A stretch of DNA of 64,000 nt from positions 1,116,001 through 1,180,000 of the forward strand of contig NZ_CP107903.1 of NCBI RefSeq assembly GCF_036013955.1, in the 5' to 3' direction. The notes under the pieces are model-generated. The model did not search any database. It saw only the letters and a list, made by a program, of their open reading frames with translations, and was not told the origin of the DNA. This DNA is from Streptomyces sp. NBC_00459 (GTDB taxonomy: Bacteria; Actinomycetota; Actinomycetes; Streptomycetales; Streptomycetaceae). This document shows, piece after piece, positions 61,822 through 64,000 of this stretch. The translations under genes were made by a program, and so were the position numbers. The stretch's first letter is position 1; each line of letters begins with the position of its first letter.

Positions 61822-62790
61822 TCACCCGGGTGGGGCGTCCTCCCGCCGTGCCGTCATCAACTCCAGTGCGCGCAGCGCCATGTGATCGCGCAGCCGGTGT
61901 ACGCACGCGTTCCACTGGCGGGTGAGTCCCGGGCGTTCCTCCAGGTGCTCCCACACCTTCAGGAGGCCCGGGGCGACGCCCGCGCCCGGCATCCACAGAT
62001 GGACCAGGCCGTCGACGACCGGGCGCAGTGCGCGCAGGCCGGCGCTGTCGCCGTCGACGCAGGCCCGCTCGACGACGAGGGCGACCGTGGTGAGCAGCCA
62101 GTCGTGCAGGGCCAGGTCCTCGCACAGGGTCGCCAGCCGCTCCGGTGTCGCTGCGGCCGTCGGTCCGAGAGTGAGGCGCAGCGTGCGTGTCTCGTCGTCG
62201 GCCAGCGCGAAGGCACCGTGGAAGCCCTCGCCGCCCACGGCGGCGGCCCAGCGCAGCCTCGTACGCCGGGCCGGGAACGCCGCTCGGTGGTCGAGCAGCG
62301 GTGACCGCTGGACCCGGCCGACCAGCGACGCGCTCACGGCTCCGGGGTCCAGTCCGTCGTCGTCGCGACCGGCCAGGAACCGGCTCCGGAGGTTCTCCGG
62401 AGCGCCGCGCCCGCCGGTCTCGACCACGCCCGGTCTCGTCAGATAGTGCGCCCAGGGCAGTCGGCGGTCCGCGCCTGCGACGACCACGGCACGCGTCGAA
62501 CCCTGGACGATCCGGCCGCCCACCACACAGGCCCGGGTGAGCAGGGTGCCTATGCCACGCACCCGTCGGCCCGTCTCCGTGAACAGCGGACAGTCCACGC
62601 CGTACGGGAGATCGGCGGACACCACCCGGCGGACCGGTCGCTCGTGCACCCGGACCCTCTCGCCCGGCACGAGTTCCAGCAGGCGCGCGTCGGCGGGGGC
62701 GGGCAGGGGCGACCGGTTCATGAGCAGCCCGGTGCGGATCTCGCCGAGTACGACCAACGGGGAGCCGCCGGTCTCGGACCGCGCAGTCAT
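61822..62790 (-). CDS. SCO2521-family protein of unknown function
   Basis: The 322-residue product has no signal, membrane span or known catalytic motif. LGEIRTGLLMNRSPLPAPAD at the start and many Arg-rich segments are visible. From memory it matches the actinomycete family named after S. coelicolor SCO2521. Its ATG overlaps the stop of the upstream gene (62787-62790), and that gene in turn overlaps its own upstream neighbour. The three are therefore translated as a unit. The biochemical role is unknown. Confidence 0.72.
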   Translation of the reverse strand: MTARSETGGSPLVVLGEIRTGLLMNRSPLPAPADARLLELVPGERVRVHERPVRRVVSADLPYGVDCPLFTETGRRVRGIGTLLTRACVVGGRIVQGSTRAVVVAGADRRLPWAHYLTRPGVVETGGRGAPENLRSRFLAGRDDDGLDPGAVSASLVGRVQRSPLLDHRAAFPARRTRLRWAAAVGGEGFHGAFALADDETRTLRLTLGPTAAATPERLATLCEDLALHDWLLTTVALVVERACVDGDSAGLRALRPVVDGLVHLWMPGAGVAPGLLKVWEHLEERPGLTRQWNACVHRLRDHMALRALELMTARREDAPPG

Positions 62791-63782
62791 ACGTCACCGC
62801 CCTGGAGGTGCGAAGCGGTGAACACGTACTCGATCCGCTCGGTCGGGCCGGACGGCATGCCCTGCGTCAACTCTCCCGCGCGCTCGGTGAGTTGGCGTAG
62901 GGCGTCGGGGTCGGGGGCCGTGTGTTCCAGGATCACGCGTACGGCGTGCTCGACGGGGAGGAAGCGGCTCGCGAGGACCGAGAAGGTGCGGTACGCGGCG
63001 AACGGCGCCGCCTTCGGGGAGAGTCGCACCAGCGGCGGCAGGGCCGCCCAGTCGTCGGGGAACGTCTGTTCCCGCCAGTCGTGCGCGCGCACCACCGCCG
63101 CGCCCTGGTCCCGGAGCAGCCCGAGCCGGAGCAACTGCCATACGGCGGCGAGGAACGGGCACGACCACAGGCGCCCGCCGGGTTCCTCCGACCACAGCTC
63201 CACGTCCATGAAGACGGAGTGCCGTCGGGCTCCGAGCTGCCGGGGCGGCTGCCAGCCGGAGCCGGGGGACATCGCCTGGGCCTGACCGGTGACCGGTGAC
63301 CGTACACCGTTGCTGAGCCAGCCGGACTCCTCCACCGGCGGACGCCGGCCGTTGCTGCCCACGGGCGGTTCCGCGACCAGGCGGGCGAGCAGCAGGTCGG
63401 CGATCTCGACGCCGTCGGCGGTGGCGCACGCCGACTCGCGGGCCAGGTAGTCGATGCGCAGACCGGCCTCCGCGGCGGCCTCGGTCACCATGGGGATCAC
63501 CTGCGCGGGCGAGGAGAACCGGGTGAAGTAGTCGTCGACCAGGAAGCAGGTGCTGACCCGGCGTTTTCTGCCGGCCCGGACGCGGGCGGCGTCGGCCCAG
63601 GGCGCCACCTCCGCGAAGTGGGCGCGCAGCCGCTCCGGTCCGGCCGCGAAGTCCTCCATGTACAGGTGCCCGAGCTCGATGGACAGGTGGGAGTAGGGCA
63701 CCTGCTCGGTGGGCGGTTCGGCGGAGTCCTCGCGATAGCTCCAGCCGGACTCCCCCGGGCCCTCCGCGCCGACGCCGGTCAC
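62787..63782 (-). CDS. SCO2522-family protein of unknown function
   Basis: The product is 331 residues from GTG 63782, which overlaps the preceding stop (GTGA). Segments SHLSIELGHLYMEDF, STCFLVDDYFTRFSSP and HSVFMDVELWSEEP suggest a globular alpha/beta protein. No known active-site motif was found. I recall it as the SCO2522 family, always next to SCO2521- and SCO2523-type genes. A longer start would run into the upstream gene. Confidence 0.72.
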   Translation of the reverse strand: MTGVGAEGPGESGWSYREDSAEPPTEQVPYSHLSIELGHLYMEDFAAGPERLRAHFAEVAPWADAARVRAGRKRRVSTCFLVDDYFTRFSSPAQVIPMVTEAAAEAGLRIDYLARESACATADGVEIADLLLARLVAEPPVGSNGRRPPVEESGWLSNGVRSPVTGQAQAMSPGSGWQPPRQLGARRHSVFMDVELWSEEPGGRLWSCPFLAAVWQLLRLGLLRDQGAAVVRAHDWREQTFPDDWAALPPLVRLSPKAAPFAAYRTFSVLASRFLPVEHAVRVILEHTAPDPDALRQLTERAGELTQGMPSGPTERIEYVFTASHLQGGDV

Positions 63783-64000
63783 AGGGTGGTCCACCTGTCG
63801 TCGTCGGTCAGCGCCCGCGCGAGGTCCGTGAACGCGTCGGCCGTCCCGGCGTTGGCGACCCCGGCCCGGCGCACGTCGTCGTCGGTGATCAGTTGCTCGT
63901 TCCACTGGAGTACGGGGTCGAGCGGCACGGTCCCGAGCGTGACCGTCCTGCCCAGCTTCGCCCGCGCGGACTTGCGGGTGAGGTCGGCGTCACGGATCTG
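63779..64000 (-). CDS. C-terminal part of a SCO2523-type P-loop protein, truncated by the window edge
   Basis: Reading leftward from base 64000, 73 codons are open (starting QIRDADLTRKSARAK, then VTLGTVPLDPVLQWNEQL) and end at the TGA 63779-63781. The tail has the look of a ParA/MinD-like ATPase C-terminus, and the position fits the variant P-loop protein of the SCO2521-2525 type cluster. The nucleotide-binding motif lies outside the window, so the family is inferred from context. Confidence 0.6.
   Translation of the reverse strand, partial: QIRDADLTRKSARAKLGRTVTLGTVPLDPVLQWNEQLITDDDVRRAGVANAGTADAFTDLARALTDDDRWTTL

Noticed and set aside
1..64000. tRNA, rRNA, CRISPR arrays, insertion sequences, integrases or attachment sites
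   Set aside because: No tRNA-like cloverleaf, repeat-spacer array, transposase or integrase motif was recognised; a computed scan would be needed to exclude small RNA genes.

Overview
The window is chromosomal DNA of a Streptomyces-like actinomycete. The DNA is very GC-rich with strong third-position GC bias, secreted proteins carry long Ala-rich Sec or Tat signals, and the window holds Streptomyces-type genes (MurT/GatD, CtaG, DUF6777/kinase pair, SCO2521-2523-type genes). No rRNA, tRNA, CRISPR, transposase or phage gene was seen. No gene-free stretch exceeds 300 bases.

Region 1 (1-4.5 kb): end of a PucR-type regulator, a secreted cutinase-like esterase, a large secreted alpha/beta hydrolase, and a small secreted HEXXH protein.

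Region 2 (4.5-32.8 kb) is the accessory core. It is a plant-polysaccharide locus whose inventory best fits arabinogalactan-protein or hydroxyproline-linked arabinan/galactan glycans. Module A has a GH30 endo-beta-1,6-galactanase-like enzyme with many accessory domains. It also has a leftward operon (binding protein, two permeases, two GH127-type beta-L-arabinofuranosidase-like enzymes), a divergent LacI regulator, a secreted MGH1-like (alpha/alpha)6 glycosidase with two discoidin domains, and a GH43 arabinofuranosidase-like enzyme with a ricin-type lectin domain. Module B has a LacI regulator divergent from two permeases, a binding protein, a cytoplasmic GH42 beta-galactosidase and a second, shorter GH30. 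The two intergenic control regions hold different palindromes: GAAA-TTTC-type sites in module A and two perfect copies of ATGTTTACGTAAACAT in module B. A SpoIIE-type phosphatase and an IclR regulator sit between the modules.

Region 3 (32.8-46 kb): DUF779 protein, secreted phosphodiester-glycosidase-like protein, 64-residue membrane protein, an acyl-CoA dehydrogenase/quinone-oxidoreductase operon, an XRE-cupin regulator divergent from a thioredoxin-reductase-like flavoprotein, an ATP-dependent DNA ligase overlapping a Nudix hydrolase, a succinate-semialdehyde-type dehydrogenase, and an acyl-CoA dehydrogenase divergent from a TetR regulator with a palindromic operator.

Region 4 (46-64 kb) is more core-like: peptide deformylase, MurT/GatD (lipid II amidation), 6-phosphofructokinase, CtaG, a secreted PASTA/DUF6777 protein with a Ser/Thr kinase, a four-gene operon joining a LytTR regulator, a DUF485 protein, an acetate-type symporter and a LytS-type kinase, then a Lrp/AsnC regulator, dimethylarginine hydrolase and ornithine aminotransferase. 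The right edge enters a translationally coupled cassette of unknown function (SCO2521-SCO2522-SCO2523-like). Copies of one GC-rich dispersed repeat lie at several gene ends.

All calls come from reading the sequence and from remembered family features; no database search was run.
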